From the NCBI RefSeq assembly GCF_021699055.1, contig NZ_SSXC01000047.1, positions 1 to 32,314 on the forward strand: 32,314 bases of DNA. Reading direction: 5' to 3'. A model generated the notes under the pieces. It was not told where the DNA came from, ran no database searches, and saw only the letters and a program-made list of their open reading frames with translations. This stretch comes from Blastococcus sp. MG754426 (GTDB lineage Bacteria > Actinomycetota > Actinomycetes > Mycobacteriales > Geodermatophilaceae). Position numbers and translations under genes: made by a program. Positions within the stretch are counted from its first letter, which is position 1, and each line of letters starts with the position of its first letter. Shown here one piece after another: positions 13,668-21,546 of the stretch.

Positions 13668-14618
13668 ATGACGATGCGCCTCTCGCGCGCGACCGCCCTC
13701 GCGGTGGCGGCCGCCCTGACCCTGGCCGCGTGCGGCGGTGGGGACGAGCCCGACGACGGGGCGTCGGGCGGGACCGTGACGGGGGACGCCGCCTTTCCGC
13801 GCACGGTCGAGCACGCCATGGGCACGACCGAGATCCCGGCCGAGCCCGAGCGGGTCGTCGTCCTGGACACCGGTGAGCTGGACTCGGCGCTCTCGCTCGG
13901 CGTCACCCCCGTGGGTGCGGTGACCACCGACGTCTCCGAGACCTTCCTCAGCTACCTCGCCGAGGACGCCGAGGGCGTCGAGGTGGTCGGCACGATCGCC
14001 GAGCCGAACCTGGAGGAGATCGCGGCGCTCGAGCCGGACCTCATCCTGTCCAACTCCGTGCGCCACGAGGACATCTACGACCAGCTGTCGCAGATCGCCC
14101 CCACGGTCTTCGCCGCCGACGTCGGCGACACGTGGAAGGAGAACCTCCTCCTCGACGCCGAGGCGCTGGGCAGGGAGGAGGAGGCAGCCGAGCTCATCGC
14201 GGACTACGAGGAGCAGGCCGCCCAGCTCGGGCAGGAGATCGGGACCGGTACGACGATCAGCCCGATCCGCTTCGTCGGCGGCACCATCCGGGCCTACCAG
14301 CCCGACTCGTTCATCGGCACGGTGCTCGGCGACATCGGCCTGGAGCAGGTCGAGCTGCCGGCGGGCCGCCCCACCTTCGCCGAGCTGAGCCCCGAGGAGA
14401 TCAGCCGGGCCGACGCCGACGTGATCCTGTACTCGTCCTACGGGCCGGTCGCCGACTCGGGCGAGGCTTCCGTCGTCGCCGGACCGCTGTGGCCGATGCT
14501 CACGGCGGTCCAGGACGGACGGGCCTTCCAGGTGGAGGACGACGTGTTCTACACCGGGATCGGCCTGCGCGCCGCCACCCTGCAGCTCGAGCGGCTGCGG
14601 GAGCTGCTGGCCGGCTGA
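13668..14618 (+). CDS. Ferric-siderophore ABC transporter substrate-binding lipoprotein
   Basis: The protein has 316 residues. The signal peptide ends in the lipobox T-L-A-A-C22, so the protein is tethered outside the membrane. The mature part is a FecB/FepB-type (class III) periplasmic binding fold: E-R-V-V-V-L-D at about 60-66, N-L-E-E-I-A-A-L-E-P-D-L-I-L, a long linking helix near 165-190, and F-A-E-L-S-P-E-E-I in the second lobe. It binds an iron-siderophore and delivers it to an ABC permease, but no permease or ATPase genes are nearby, so it must share one encoded elsewhere. ATG at 13668 has GGAGGAG upstream. Expression is probably iron-repressed through the box at 13561-13579. Confidence 0.92.
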   Translation: MTMRLSRATALAVAAALTLAACGGGDEPDDGASGGTVTGDAAFPRTVEHAMGTTEIPAEPERVVVLDTGELDSALSLGVTPVGAVTTDVSETFLSYLAEDAEGVEVVGTIAEPNLEEIAALEPDLILSNSVRHEDIYDQLSQIAPTVFAADVGDTWKENLLLDAEALGREEEAAELIADYEEQAAQLGQEIGTGTTISPIRFVGGTIRAYQPDSFIGTVLGDIGLEQVELPAGRPTFAELSPEEISRADADVILYSSYGPVADSGEASVVAGPLWPMLTAVQDGRAFQVEDDVFYTGIGLRAATLQLERLRELLAG

Positions 14619-14633
14619 GCCCGGGAGCGCGAC

Positions 14634-14662
14634 GAGGGCCCCTCCCGACGGGAGGGGCCCTC
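14634..14662. terminator. Bidirectional terminator between binding-protein and bfr genes
   Basis: A perfect 13-bp stem (14634-14646 with 14650-14662) has a 3-base loop GAC. It lies 16 bases after the binding-protein stop and six bases past the convergent bfr stop, so it can serve both. Confidence 0.8.
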
Positions 14663-14668
14663 CTCGCG

Positions 14669-15151
14669 TCAGGGCGTCTCGGTGGCGATCTGCGCGGCCA
14701 GGTACTGCGGGGAGCCGACGCGCTCGATGGCGGCCAGCTGCGCCTCGAACCAGTCCGCGTGCTTCTCCTCGTCGAGGACCATCTCCTCGAACACCGACGC
14801 GGTGCCGTGGTCACCCAGGTCGTGGCACTCCTTCGCGGAGGCGTTGAACTGGGCGACGGCGGCCTTCTCGCTGTCGAGGGCCAGCACGAGCATCTCCTCG
14901 GCCGTCTCACCCACCCGGATCGCCCCGAGACGCTGCAGGTTGGGGTGGCCGTCGAAGAGCAGGACGCGCTGGATGAGGGCGTCGGCGTCGCGCATCTCGT
15001 CGATGGAGAGGTCGTAGAAGACCTTGCCGAGCTTGGGCAGGCCCCACGCGTCGAGCATGCGGGCGTTCAGGAAGTACGTGTTGGTGACCGTCAGTTCGAA
15101 GGTCAGCGCGTCGTTCAGCAGTTCGACGACGCGGGGGCTAACGGGCTGCAC
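14669..15151 (-). CDS. bfr: Bacterioferritin
   Basis: The protein has 160 residues and forms the four-helix ferritin fold. It stores iron in a 24-mer shell. Compared with E. coli Bfr, the ferroxidase residues E19, Y26, E52, E95, E128 and H131 and the haem-ligand position M53 are present, but the residue equivalent to H54 is D55 (D-E-M-R-D-A-D). A carboxylate can still bind iron, so activity may be altered, not lost. GTG at 15151 has GGGAG at good spacing. It overlaps the end of bfd by 14 bases and is therefore co-transcribed with it. The IdeR-like box upstream of bfd implies iron control. Confidence 0.92.
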   Translation of the reverse strand: MQPVSPRVVELLNDALTFELTVTNTYFLNARMLDAWGLPKLGKVFYDLSIDEMRDADALIQRVLLFDGHPNLQRLGAIRVGETAEEMLVLALDSEKAAVAQFNASAKECHDLGDHGTASVFEEMVLDEEKHADWFEAQLAAIERVGSPQYLAAQIATETP

Positions 15152-15368
15152 CGGCCACTCCCAGCTCTCGCTCGGCCGGGTGCTCGGTGGTGCCCCCGGC
15201 TCGCACCGGGCAATGCTGGCACACCAGCTCGCGCAGGGAGGTCACGCAGTTGCCGCAGGTGCGCCCGGCGCCGGTGGCCCGGGCGACGTCGGCGACGCAG
15301 CGCGCCCCGTTGGCGATCGCCTCGAGGACGTCGCGGTCGGTGACCACGGTGCAGTGGCACACGTACAT
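15138..15368 (-). CDS. bfd: Bacterioferritin-associated ferredoxin
   Basis: The protein has 76 residues. It is a BFD-like [2Fe-2S] domain with ligands C4 and C6 (V-C-H-C) and C38-G-N-C41 (T-C-G-N-C). In other bacteria Bfd docks on bacterioferritin and passes electrons to release stored iron. Residues beyond about 55 are an extra tail containing further Cys and His (C-Q-H-C-P). The ATG at 15368 is the only start that keeps the first Cys pair. It is the first gene of a two-gene operon with bfr, and an IdeR-like box lies 63 bases upstream. Confidence 0.92.
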   Translation of the reverse strand: MYVCHCTVVTDRDVLEAIANGARCVADVARATGAGRTCGNCVTSLRELVCQHCPVRAGGTTEHPAERELGVAGAAR

Positions 15369-15430
15369 GGAGCGGACGCCTAACGGGAGACGGCGGGGGC
15401 TGCCCCGGCGCTGGCGCCCGGGCGACCCAC

Positions 15431-15449
15431 GCAGGTTAGCCTGGCCTTA
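15431..15449. promoter_or_regulatory. IdeR/DtxR iron box upstream of bfd-bfr
   Basis: gcAGGTTAGCCTGGCCTTA matches about 15 of 19 positions of the IdeR/DtxR consensus. It lies 63 bases upstream of bfd and 57 bases upstream of the divergent lyase-family gene. In mycobacteria IdeR bound upstream activates bacterioferritin/ferritin genes, and the distance here would permit activation or repression. Confidence 0.75.
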
Positions 15450-15505
15450 CCGGTTCCCGCCAGGGTGGCTGGTCAACGGCTCCGCGCGCGCCCTAGGTTG
15501 CCCGC

Positions 15506-16288
15506 ATGCCCGACCTGGCCTCCCGCGCCCGCACCCTGCTGCGGCTGCAGACCGATCCCCGCATCCTCGTCCTGGCCAACGTCTGGGACGTGACCTCCGC
15601 CCGCGTCGTCGCCGGCACCGCGGGGACCGGTGCGCTGGCCACGGCCAGCCACGCCATCGCCGCGTCGCTGGGGTACGAGGACGGCGAGCGCATCCCGCTG
15701 GAGCTGCACCTGGACGTGGTGCGGCGGATCGCCGCCGCCGTGGAGCTACCGGTCTCCGTCGACATGGAGGCGGGCTACGGCGACCCGGGCGGGACGGCGG
15801 CGCGGGTGATCGCGGCCGGCGCCGTCGGCGGCAACCTCGAGGACGCCCTGCGGCCGCTCGACGAGGCGGTGGCCGCCGTGGGGGAGGTGCTCGACGCCGG
15901 CCGCGCCGCCGGCATCGACTTCGTCCTCAACGCGCGCACCGACGTCGTCCTGCTCGCGCCCGTGGACGCCGACCGGGCGGCGCTGCTGGAGGAGGCGGCG
16001 GACCGGGGCCGCGCCTTCCTGGCCGCCGGCGCGGCCGCGGTCTTCGTGCCCGGGGTGGTCGCGGCCGGCGATATCGCCGCGCTGGTCGGGGCCCTGGGGC
16101 GGGGGCGGCTGAGCGTGCTGGCCGTCCCCGGCGCCACCCCGCCGGTCGCGGAGCTGGAACGGCTGGGCGTCGCGCGCGTCTCCACCGGCCCCTTCGCGCA
16201 GCGCGCCGCCCTCACCGCCCTGCAGGACGCGACGGCGGAGCTGCTCGCGGGTGGGGTGCTGCCGCCGGGCACCCGGATGCTGAGCTGA
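15506..16288 (+). CDS. Isocitrate lyase / PEP mutase family enzyme
   Basis: The protein has 260 residues and is cytosolic. It is a TIM-barrel of the PEP_mutase family (pfam13714): N-V-W-D at about 25-28, a substrate loop near A-S-H-A-I-A, the metal-binding stretch V-D-M-E-A-G-Y-G (about 84-91), and N-L-E-D near 114-117 followed by N-A-R-T-D. The family cleaves or forms C-C or P-C bonds of 2-oxo acids (oxaloacetate, 2-methylisocitrate, phosphonopyruvate); which of these cannot be told. It lacks the K-K-C-G-H signature of true isocitrate lyases. ATG at 15506 has no clear Shine-Dalgarno, so the transcript may be leaderless. The methyltransferase gene follows after ten bases. Confidence 0.85.
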   Translation: MPDLASRARTLLRLQTDPRILVLANVWDVTSARVVAGTAGTGALATASHAIAASLGYEDGERIPLELHLDVVRRIAAAVELPVSVDMEAGYGDPGGTAARVIAAGAVGGNLEDALRPLDEAVAAVGEVLDAGRAAGIDFVLNARTDVVLLAPVDADRAALLEEAADRGRAFLAAGAAAVFVPGVVAAGDIAALVGALGRGRLSVLAVPGATPPVAELERLGVARVSTGPFAQRAALTALQDATAELLAGGVLPPGTRMLS

Positions 16289-16298
16289 GGCGGCCGGC

Positions 16299-16823
16299 GT
16301 GCGGGCGTCGGAGCGGCTGACCTGGGCGGCGGGCCTGGTCGACCCGGCGCCGGGGGAGCGGGTGCTCGAGGTCGGCTGCGGCCACGGCGTGCTGGTCGCC
16401 CTCCTCGCCGCGCGGCTGCCGGGCGGGCACGTCGTCGCGGTCGACCGGTCGCCGGCGATGGTCGCGGCGGCGACCGCGCGCAACCGGGCGGCGGTCGACG
16501 CCGGCCGCGTCACCGTCCACGGTGGCCCGCTGGTCGAGGTGGAGCTGCCGGAGCGCGGGTTCGACGTCGTCGTCTCCTTCGACGTCCGGGCCTTCTGGAC
16601 GCCGCCGGGTGCGGAGTGGGACGTCGTCGACCGGGTGCTCGCCACCGGCGGGCGGATCCTCGTCGGCTGCTCCGTGATGGGCCCGGACACCGTCGAGCGG
16701 GTGCTGGCCGGGGTGCTCCGGGCGGCCGGGCCGCGGGGCCTCACGGAGCACGCCCTGCACCGGGCGGAGACCAGGCCGTTGCCCGCGGCGGCGGTCGAGT
16801 TGCGGCGCGCACCCGGCGGGTAG
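16299..16823 (+). CDS. Class I SAM-dependent methyltransferase
   Basis: The protein has 174 residues. Motif I is V-L-E-V-G-C-G-H-G (about 22-30), with the acidic end of strand 2 in V-A-V-D-R-S. A central F-D-V-V-V-S-F-D-V strand and a later G-G-R-I-L-V strand complete a Rossmann-like fold. It transfers a methyl group from S-adenosylmethionine to an unknown acceptor. It is shorter than most class I enzymes and has little room for a substrate domain. The GTG at 16299 is ten bases after the lyase-family stop, so the two are probably one transcript. The next gene follows 33 bases later with its own Shine-Dalgarno. Confidence 0.82.
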   Translation: MRASERLTWAAGLVDPAPGERVLEVGCGHGVLVALLAARLPGGHVVAVDRSPAMVAAATARNRAAVDAGRVTVHGGPLVEVELPERGFDVVVSFDVRAFWTPPGAEWDVVDRVLATGGRILVGCSVMGPDTVERVLAGVLRAAGPRGLTEHALHRAETRPLPAAAVELRRAPGG

Positions 16824-16856
16824 GAGGCCGGGCGCCACCGACGAGAGGACACCCGC

Positions 16857-18035
16857 ATGACCGACGACCTCATCCCCGGCGACCTCTACGCCTACGAGTC
16901 GCTGCTGGCCGACGACGAGCGCGAGGAGCTCGCCGGCATCCGCAGCTTCCTGCGGGAGGAGGTCCGCCCGGGGGTCAACGAGCACTGGGCGGCGGCGACC
17001 TTCCCGATGGAGCTCGTGCCGCGCTTCGCCGAGGCCGGGCTCGTCGGCCGCAGCTACGACACGGAGGGCTCGCCGCGGGCCTCCCGGCTGTTCACCGGGT
17101 TCATCGCGCTGGAGACCGCCCGCGTCGACCCGTCGATGGCCACCTTCCTCGGCGTGCACAACGGCCTGGCGATGGGCTCGATCGTCACCCTCGGCTCCGA
17201 GGAGCAGAAGGCCCGCTGGCTGCCGGGCATGCTGGCGCTGGAGAAGATCGGCTGCTTCGCGCTGACCGAGCCGCACGGTGGCTCCGACGTCGCGCTCGGC
17301 CTGGAGACGACCGCGCGCCGGGACGGCGACGAGTGGGTGCTCGACGGCGCCAAGCGCTGGATCGGCAACGGCACCTTCGCCGACCTCGTCGTCGTCTTCG
17401 CCCGCGACGTCGCCGACGACTCGGTGAAGACCTTCGTCGTGGAGAAGGGGACCCCGGGCTTCAGCGCCACCAAGATGGAGGGCAAGTACGCCCTGCGCAC
17501 CGTGCAGAACGCCGACATCACCTTCGAGGGCTGCCGGGTCCCGGCGGAGAACAAGCTCGAGGGCGGCAACACGTTCAAGGACGTCAACCGGGTGCTGAAG
17601 CTGACCCGCGGCGGCGTCGCGTGGAGCGCCGTCGGGTGCCAGATGGGCGCCTTCGAGACGGCGCTGGCCTACGCGAAGCAGCGGGAGCAGTTCGGCCGGC
17701 CGATCGCCGGGTTCCAGCTGGTCCAGGACCTGCTGGCGCGCATGGCGGGGAACGTCACCGCGAGCCTGGGGATGGCGGTGCGGGTCGCCCAGCTGCAGGA
17801 GGAGGGCGTCTTCCGCGACGACCACGCCGCGCTGGCGAAGAGCTACGTCACCAGCCAGGCGCGGCAGACGGTGGCGTGGGCCCGGGAGCTGCTCGGGGGC
17901 AACGGCATCCTGCTCGAGCAGGACGTCGTCCGGTACTTCAACGACGCCGAGGCGCTCTACTCCTACGAGGGGACCCGCGAGATCAACCAGCTGATCGTCG
18001 GCCGGGCCCTGACCGGGGTGAGCGCCTTCGTCTGA
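16857..18035 (+). CDS. Acyl-CoA dehydrogenase, glutaryl-CoA dehydrogenase-like
   Basis: The protein has 392 residues, full length for the family. It is a flavoprotein that oxidises an acyl-CoA and passes electrons to ETF. Seen motifs are C-F-A-L-T-E-P-H-G-G-S-D (the FAD/substrate signature, about 138-149), Q-F-G-R-P-I-A-G-F-Q, and A-L-Y-S-Y-E-G-T-R-E-I with E371 as the likely catalytic base. The E-G-T-R-E-I-N-Q-L ending and overall pattern are closest to glutaryl-CoA dehydrogenases, but substrate choice is inferred. ATG at 16857 has AGAGGA upstream. It may be co-transcribed with the two preceding genes and ends at a hairpin. Confidence 0.9.
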   Translation: MTDDLIPGDLYAYESLLADDEREELAGIRSFLREEVRPGVNEHWAAATFPMELVPRFAEAGLVGRSYDTEGSPRASRLFTGFIALETARVDPSMATFLGVHNGLAMGSIVTLGSEEQKARWLPGMLALEKIGCFALTEPHGGSDVALGLETTARRDGDEWVLDGAKRWIGNGTFADLVVVFARDVADDSVKTFVVEKGTPGFSATKMEGKYALRTVQNADITFEGCRVPAENKLEGGNTFKDVNRVLKLTRGGVAWSAVGCQMGAFETALAYAKQREQFGRPIAGFQLVQDLLARMAGNVTASLGMAVRVAQLQEEGVFRDDHAALAKSYVTSQARQTVAWARELLGGNGILLEQDVVRYFNDAEALYSYEGTREINQLIVGRALTGVSAFV

Positions 18036-18045
18036 GCGGGTGGTG

Positions 18046-18080
18046 CGGCCCGCCCCGCCCCGGGTCAGGGGGGCGGGCCG
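18046..18080. terminator. Bidirectional GC-rich hairpin between convergent genes
   Basis: The arms cggcccgcccc (18046-18056) and ggggcgggccg (18070-18080) form a perfect 11-bp stem with a 13-base loop. It sits ten bases past the dehydrogenase stop and ten bases from the stop of the convergent glycan operon. Confidence 0.75.
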
Positions 18081-18090
18081 GGCCGCGGTC

Positions 18091-18336
18091 TCAGGCGCCG
18101 AGGACGGCGGTGCGCACCAGGTACAGCAGCACCACCACGGCGACCGCCACGGCGAGCCCGACCCACAGCCGGCGCTCGCGCACGCGGTCGGCCTCGGTCT
18201 CGTCGGCCAGCGCGACCGGGTCGGCCCACACAGGGGGCAGCCCGCCGCAGCGGGCGAGCAGCTCCTCGGTGAGCACCACCGGCGGGCTCACCCGGAACGG
18301 CTGCCCGGCCCCGACCAGGTGCTCGACGCTGCTCAT
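18091..18336 (-). CDS. Small C-terminally anchored membrane protein of the glycan operon
   Basis: The protein has 81 residues. The first 50 are soluble, with no cleavable signal, and a basic stretch (R-V-R-E-R-R) precedes a single strongly hydrophobic helix at about 57-77. It is thus a tail-anchored-like protein with a cytosolic N-terminus. ATG at 18336 overlaps the stop of the glycosyltransferase gene (ATGA), so it is translationally coupled to it and is the last gene of the five-gene operon. No family is recognised. By position it may be an accessory subunit of the synthase. Confidence 0.7.
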   Translation of the reverse strand: MSSVEHLVGAGQPFRVSPPVVLTEELLARCGGLPPVWADPVALADETEADRVRERRLWVGLAVAVAVVVLLYLVRTAVLGA

Positions 18337-19814
18337 GCGGTGACCCTCCCGGTCTTCTCGGTCTTGTCCCAGGTCATCGCGGCCCCGCGGAACTCCTTGA
18401 CGTAGGCGTCCGCGGTGATCGCGCACATCATCGGCCCGAAGCCGACCAGGTAGAGCGCCAGCGGCGTCAGCGGCCGGCCCCAGCGGGTGCCCTCCAGCCT
18501 GCGCACCCCGTAGGCCAGCGGGATGCAGAGCACCAGCCAGCTGTAGACGAACAGCGTCCAGAACGTCTCGGCGCCGCCGGACAGGGGGACGATCCCCGGG
18601 AAGGCCGCCGAGACCAGGACGACGAAGGAGACGGCGCCGGGGAACAGCAGGGCCTCGCGCCACACCTTCAGGCCGGTGCGCGGGTCGACCGACATCGTCA
18701 GCGTGATCATGAAGACGAACGTCGCGATCGGCACGAAGACCGCTGCGCCGAACACCTCCGAGGCGAGCTCGCTGTCGAGCAGGAAGAGCCCGATGAGGCC
18801 GACCGAGGTGAGCAGCATCGCCACCGGCAGCAGCAGGATGGCGAACCAGAAGATGCCGAAGAAGAAGCCGCCCAGCCCCGGGTGCACCGACCGGCGGAAC
18901 CACAGGTGCCGGTACATCGAGGTGATCTGCACGTTGCCCCGGGCCCAGCGCAGCCGCTGCTTCCACAGCGCGTCCACGCCGGCCGGCTCCTCGGCCAGCA
19001 CGCGGGCGTGCGGCTCGAAGACGACGCGGCGCCCGGCGAGCTGGGTGCGGAAGGTGGTGACGGTGTCCTCGGCCAGCGACGAGGTGTCGATCTGGCCGCC
19101 GATCGCCACCAGGTTCTCCCGCGAGTGCAGCTGGGCGCCCCCGGCCAGGCAGGCCATCGCGCCGGCGACGTTCTGGGCCCGGCGCGAGGCGGCCTGCGCG
19201 GCCAGGTAGTCGAACCCGATGAACCGGGTGATGCCCTCCGGGTCGCCGCTGCCCTCGCGGATGTAGGCGGTGACCGCACCGACCGTGGGGTCGGCGAGGT
19301 GGCGGGTCATCTTGCGCAGCGAGGCCGGCTCGTAGATGACGTCGGCGTCCATGATCAGGAGCGCCTCCATCCAGTCGTCGGCGAGGATCTCGCGCAGCCC
19401 GTGGTTGAGGGTGTGCGCCTTGCCCTCGCCGCCCTTCTCGCGGCGCAGGTGCACGACCCGGCCCGGGAAGCGCTCGGCGCAGGCGGCGAGCACGGCGGGG
19501 GTGTCGTCGGTGCTGGCGTCGTCGACGACGTACACCCGCAACCGGTCCGGCGGGTAGTCCAGCCCCATCAGCCGCTCGATCGAGGTGGTGAGCACCGCGG
19601 CCTCGTTCCAGGCCGGGATCACCACCGCGACGTTGGGCAGGTACGGGCCGGTCTCCCGGTAGTGGTTGCGCAGCGCGTGGAACGGGATGACGAGGAACTG
19701 TGCCAGCCCGGCCACGACGGGGACCGCCCCGATGCCGACCAGCGCCAGCAGGACGACGGTCAGCGCGGTCTCCCCGATCGCGGCGACGTCCGTGCCCGCG
19801 GCCAGGGTGCTCAC
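18333..19814 (-). CDS. Processive-type family 2 glycosyltransferase, membrane-embedded
   Basis: The protein has 493 residues. There is a hydrophobic N-terminal segment (about 13-45), then a cytosolic GT-A domain with V-V-I-P-A-W-N-E-A (about 63-71), V-V-D-D-A-S-T-D, the metal-binding D-A-D near 155, an A-E-D acid motif near 245, and Q-R-L-R-W-A-R-G near 285. The D, DxD, ED, QxxRW set is that of cellulose/hyaluronan/poly-GlcNAc synthases that polymerise and export a sugar chain. At least five C-terminal membrane helices follow. The sugar is unknown; the operon's PIG-L domain hints at GlcNAc. ATG at 19814 overlaps the preceding PHP gene's stop. It is the fourth of five coupled genes. Confidence 0.88.
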   Translation of the reverse strand: MSTLAAGTDVAAIGETALTVVLLALVGIGAVPVVAGLAQFLVIPFHALRNHYRETGPYLPNVAVVIPAWNEAAVLTTSIERLMGLDYPPDRLRVYVVDDASTDDTPAVLAACAERFPGRVVHLRREKGGEGKAHTLNHGLREILADDWMEALLIMDADVIYEPASLRKMTRHLADPTVGAVTAYIREGSGDPEGITRFIGFDYLAAQAASRRAQNVAGAMACLAGGAQLHSRENLVAIGGQIDTSSLAEDTVTTFRTQLAGRRVVFEPHARVLAEEPAGVDALWKQRLRWARGNVQITSMYRHLWFRRSVHPGLGGFFFGIFWFAILLLPVAMLLTSVGLIGLFLLDSELASEVFGAAVFVPIATFVFMITLTMSVDPRTGLKVWREALLFPGAVSFVVLVSAAFPGIVPLSGGAETFWTLFVYSWLVLCIPLAYGVRRLEGTRWGRPLTPLALYLVGFGPMMCAITADAYVKEFRGAAMTWDKTEKTGRVTA

Positions 19815-20560
19815 CGGGCGCCGACCAGCCGGGTCGCCGACGCCGCGTCAGCCACCCACGAGAAGCGGCCCACCGTGGCGGCCTCGTGGCTGTCGGTGGA
19901 GCCGACCAGGGTCACCCCGGCGGCGGCCAGCGCCAGGACCACGCGCGGCCCCGGGCAGCGCCACTTCTCGTTGACCTCGACGGTGGTGCCGGTGCGCACC
20001 GCGGCATCGGCGATCGCGGCCACGTGCTCGTCGAGCAGTTCGCTCTCGTGCAGCCCGATCTTGGGCAGCAGCGAGAACAGGTGGGCGAGCTGGGCGCGGC
20101 CGGCCCGCTGCATCGCGCGCACGGTGGCCTCGACCAGGATCGACAGCGCGTCCTGGGCGGGCAGCCCGCCCTCGATCTCCTCGAGCGTGCGGCGGGGGCT
20201 CCACGGACCGTCCGGCCCGGGGAACTGGTGGTCGGCGATGAGGATGCGGTCCACCCCGCCCGGCCCCACCACGAGGTCCTCGGGCAGGTCCAGGCGCCCG
20301 GAGGCGTCCAGCATCTTCGCCTCCACGCCGGTGAGCACCTCCAGCCCCTCGACGCGGGGCAGCGCGGCGACCTCGGCGAGGAAGCCGGGCACCCAGGTCG
20401 TCGTCGTCCGGACGTGGTCGACCATGCGGATGCTGGCCAGCCCGGTGTCGCGGGCGGCGACCAGGTTCTCCGCCGGCGCGCTCACCGCGTCGTCGGACCA
20501 GGTGGAGTGCACGTGGTGGTCGGTGAGCAGCAGGTCGAGGTCCTGCAGGGCGGTGGTCAT
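19811..20560 (-). CDS. PHP-domain phosphoesterase
   Basis: The protein has 249 residues and is cytosolic. The PHP metal-binding motifs appear in order: D14-H-H16-V-H18 near the N-terminus, M-V-D-H, G-V-E-A-K, A-D-H-Q-F, A-H-L-F, and S-T-D-S-H-E near the C-terminus. Stand-alone PHP proteins are trinuclear-metal phosphoesterases (histidinol phosphatase, YciV or CpsB type, the last linked to capsule synthesis). The substrate here is unknown, but a sugar-phosphate or a phosphoprotein would fit. ATG at 20560 overlaps the ATP-grasp stop and its own stop overlaps the glycosyltransferase start, so translation is coupled on both sides. Confidence 0.85.
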   Translation of the reverse strand: MTTALQDLDLLLTDHHVHSTWSDDAVSAPAENLVAARDTGLASIRMVDHVRTTTTWVPGFLAEVAALPRVEGLEVLTGVEAKMLDASGRLDLPEDLVVGPGGVDRILIADHQFPGPDGPWSPRRTLEEIEGGLPAQDALSILVEATVRAMQRAGRAQLAHLFSLLPKIGLHESELLDEHVAAIADAAVRTGTTVEVNEKWRCPGPRVVLALAAAGVTLVGSTDSHEAATVGRFSWVADAASATRLVGAR

Positions 20561-21546
20561 CGGGCGGCCTCCTCGGCGACGACGTCGGACGGGGCGAGGA
20601 AGACGTCCTCCAGGTGGCGGACGACGGCGAGCTCGCGGAACGGCACCGCGGCCGGCAGCGGCCGGCCCAGCGCCAGGTCCAGGGCGAGCGAGGGCATGTC
20701 GACGCCGGCGGCGACGGTCAGCGGCATCGCCCCGGGGAAACGCGGGTTGACCTCCAGGAGGGCCGGGCGGCCCTCGGCGTCGCGGCGCAGCTGCACGTTC
20801 GCCACCCCGACCAGCCCGATCGCGCGGGCCACCCGGCGGGCGGTCTCCTCCAGCTCCGGGTCGGCGACGGTGGCCCCGGCGACCGAGACGCCGGAGTCGA
20901 CCCGCAGGCGGGACCGCGGCACGGCGGCGACCACGTGCCCGTCGGCGTCGGCCAGCGTGTCGACCGAGTACTCCTCGCCGGGCAGGTGGGCCTGCACGAG
21001 GGTGTCCTCGTCGCTGCCGAGGGCGCGCAGCGCGGCGGCGTCCTCGACCAGGTGCACCCCGCGGGAGCCGGCGCCGCGGCGCGGCTTGACGATCACCGGG
21101 TAGTCCCAGCTGCCGGCGTCGGTCGCACCCAGCAGCGCGGTGCGCGGCGTGGGCAGCACCTCGGCGCAGCGCTGCGCCAGCGCGTACTTGTCCAGGCAGA
21201 CCTCGAGCGTCTCCAGGCTCGGGGCGGCCAGCGTGGTGCCGACGGCGTCCAGGCGCTTGCGCTCGGCGGCCAGCCGCGGCAGCTCGACGTCGACGGTGGA
21301 GAACAGCACGTCGACCCGCTCCCGCTCGCACAGCGCGACCAGGTGGTCGACGAACTCCTCGTCCAGGCCCGGCCGGACCAGGTGCCGGGCGCCGGCCTCG
21401 ACCAGGTAGAGGCCGCTGGCGTACCGGTCCATGTCGGCGGCGAGCAGCACGACGTCGTCGCGCCGGGCCAGCGAGCGGAGCACGGCGATGCCCGCGGGGC
21501 CGCCCGCTCCGGTGACGAGGACGCGGGTGGGGCTGGGGTCAGACAC
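20557..21546 (-). CDS. ATP-grasp ligase (carbamoyl-phosphate-synthase-like)
   Basis: The protein has 329 residues and is cytosolic. The N-terminal domain begins R-V-L-V-T-G-A-G-G-P-A-G, a Rossmann-like pre-ATP-grasp fold. The ATP-grasp core shows P-V-I-V-K-P-R-R-G-A-G-S-R-G-V and the metal-binding L-L-E-V-N-P-R-F-P-G. Enzymes of this group activate a carboxylate with ATP and join it to an amine or thiol. In this operon an amine exposed by the PIG-L deacetylase is an attractive acceptor, but that is inference. GTG at 21546 overlaps the receiver-PIG-L gene's stop by eight bases; the open frame further upstream is low-complexity and rejected. Confidence 0.85.
   Translation of the reverse strand: MSDPSPTRVLVTGAGGPAGIAVLRSLARRDDVVLLAADMDRYASGLYLVEAGARHLVRPGLDEEFVDHLVALCERERVDVLFSTVDVELPRLAAERKRLDAVGTTLAAPSLETLEVCLDKYALAQRCAEVLPTPRTALLGATDAGSWDYPVIVKPRRGAGSRGVHLVEDAAALRALGSDEDTLVQAHLPGEEYSVDTLADADGHVVAAVPRSRLRVDSGVSVAGATVADPELEETARRVARAIGLVGVANVQLRRDAEGRPALLEVNPRFPGAMPLTVAAGVDMPSLALDLALGRPLPAAVPFRELAVVRHLEDVFLAPSDVVAEEAAR

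Noticed and set aside
15506-16288. Calling this gene a true isocitrate lyase or methylisocitrate lyase
   Set aside because: The K-K-C-G-H signature is absent and the protein is too short. Only the PEP mutase family assignment is supportable.
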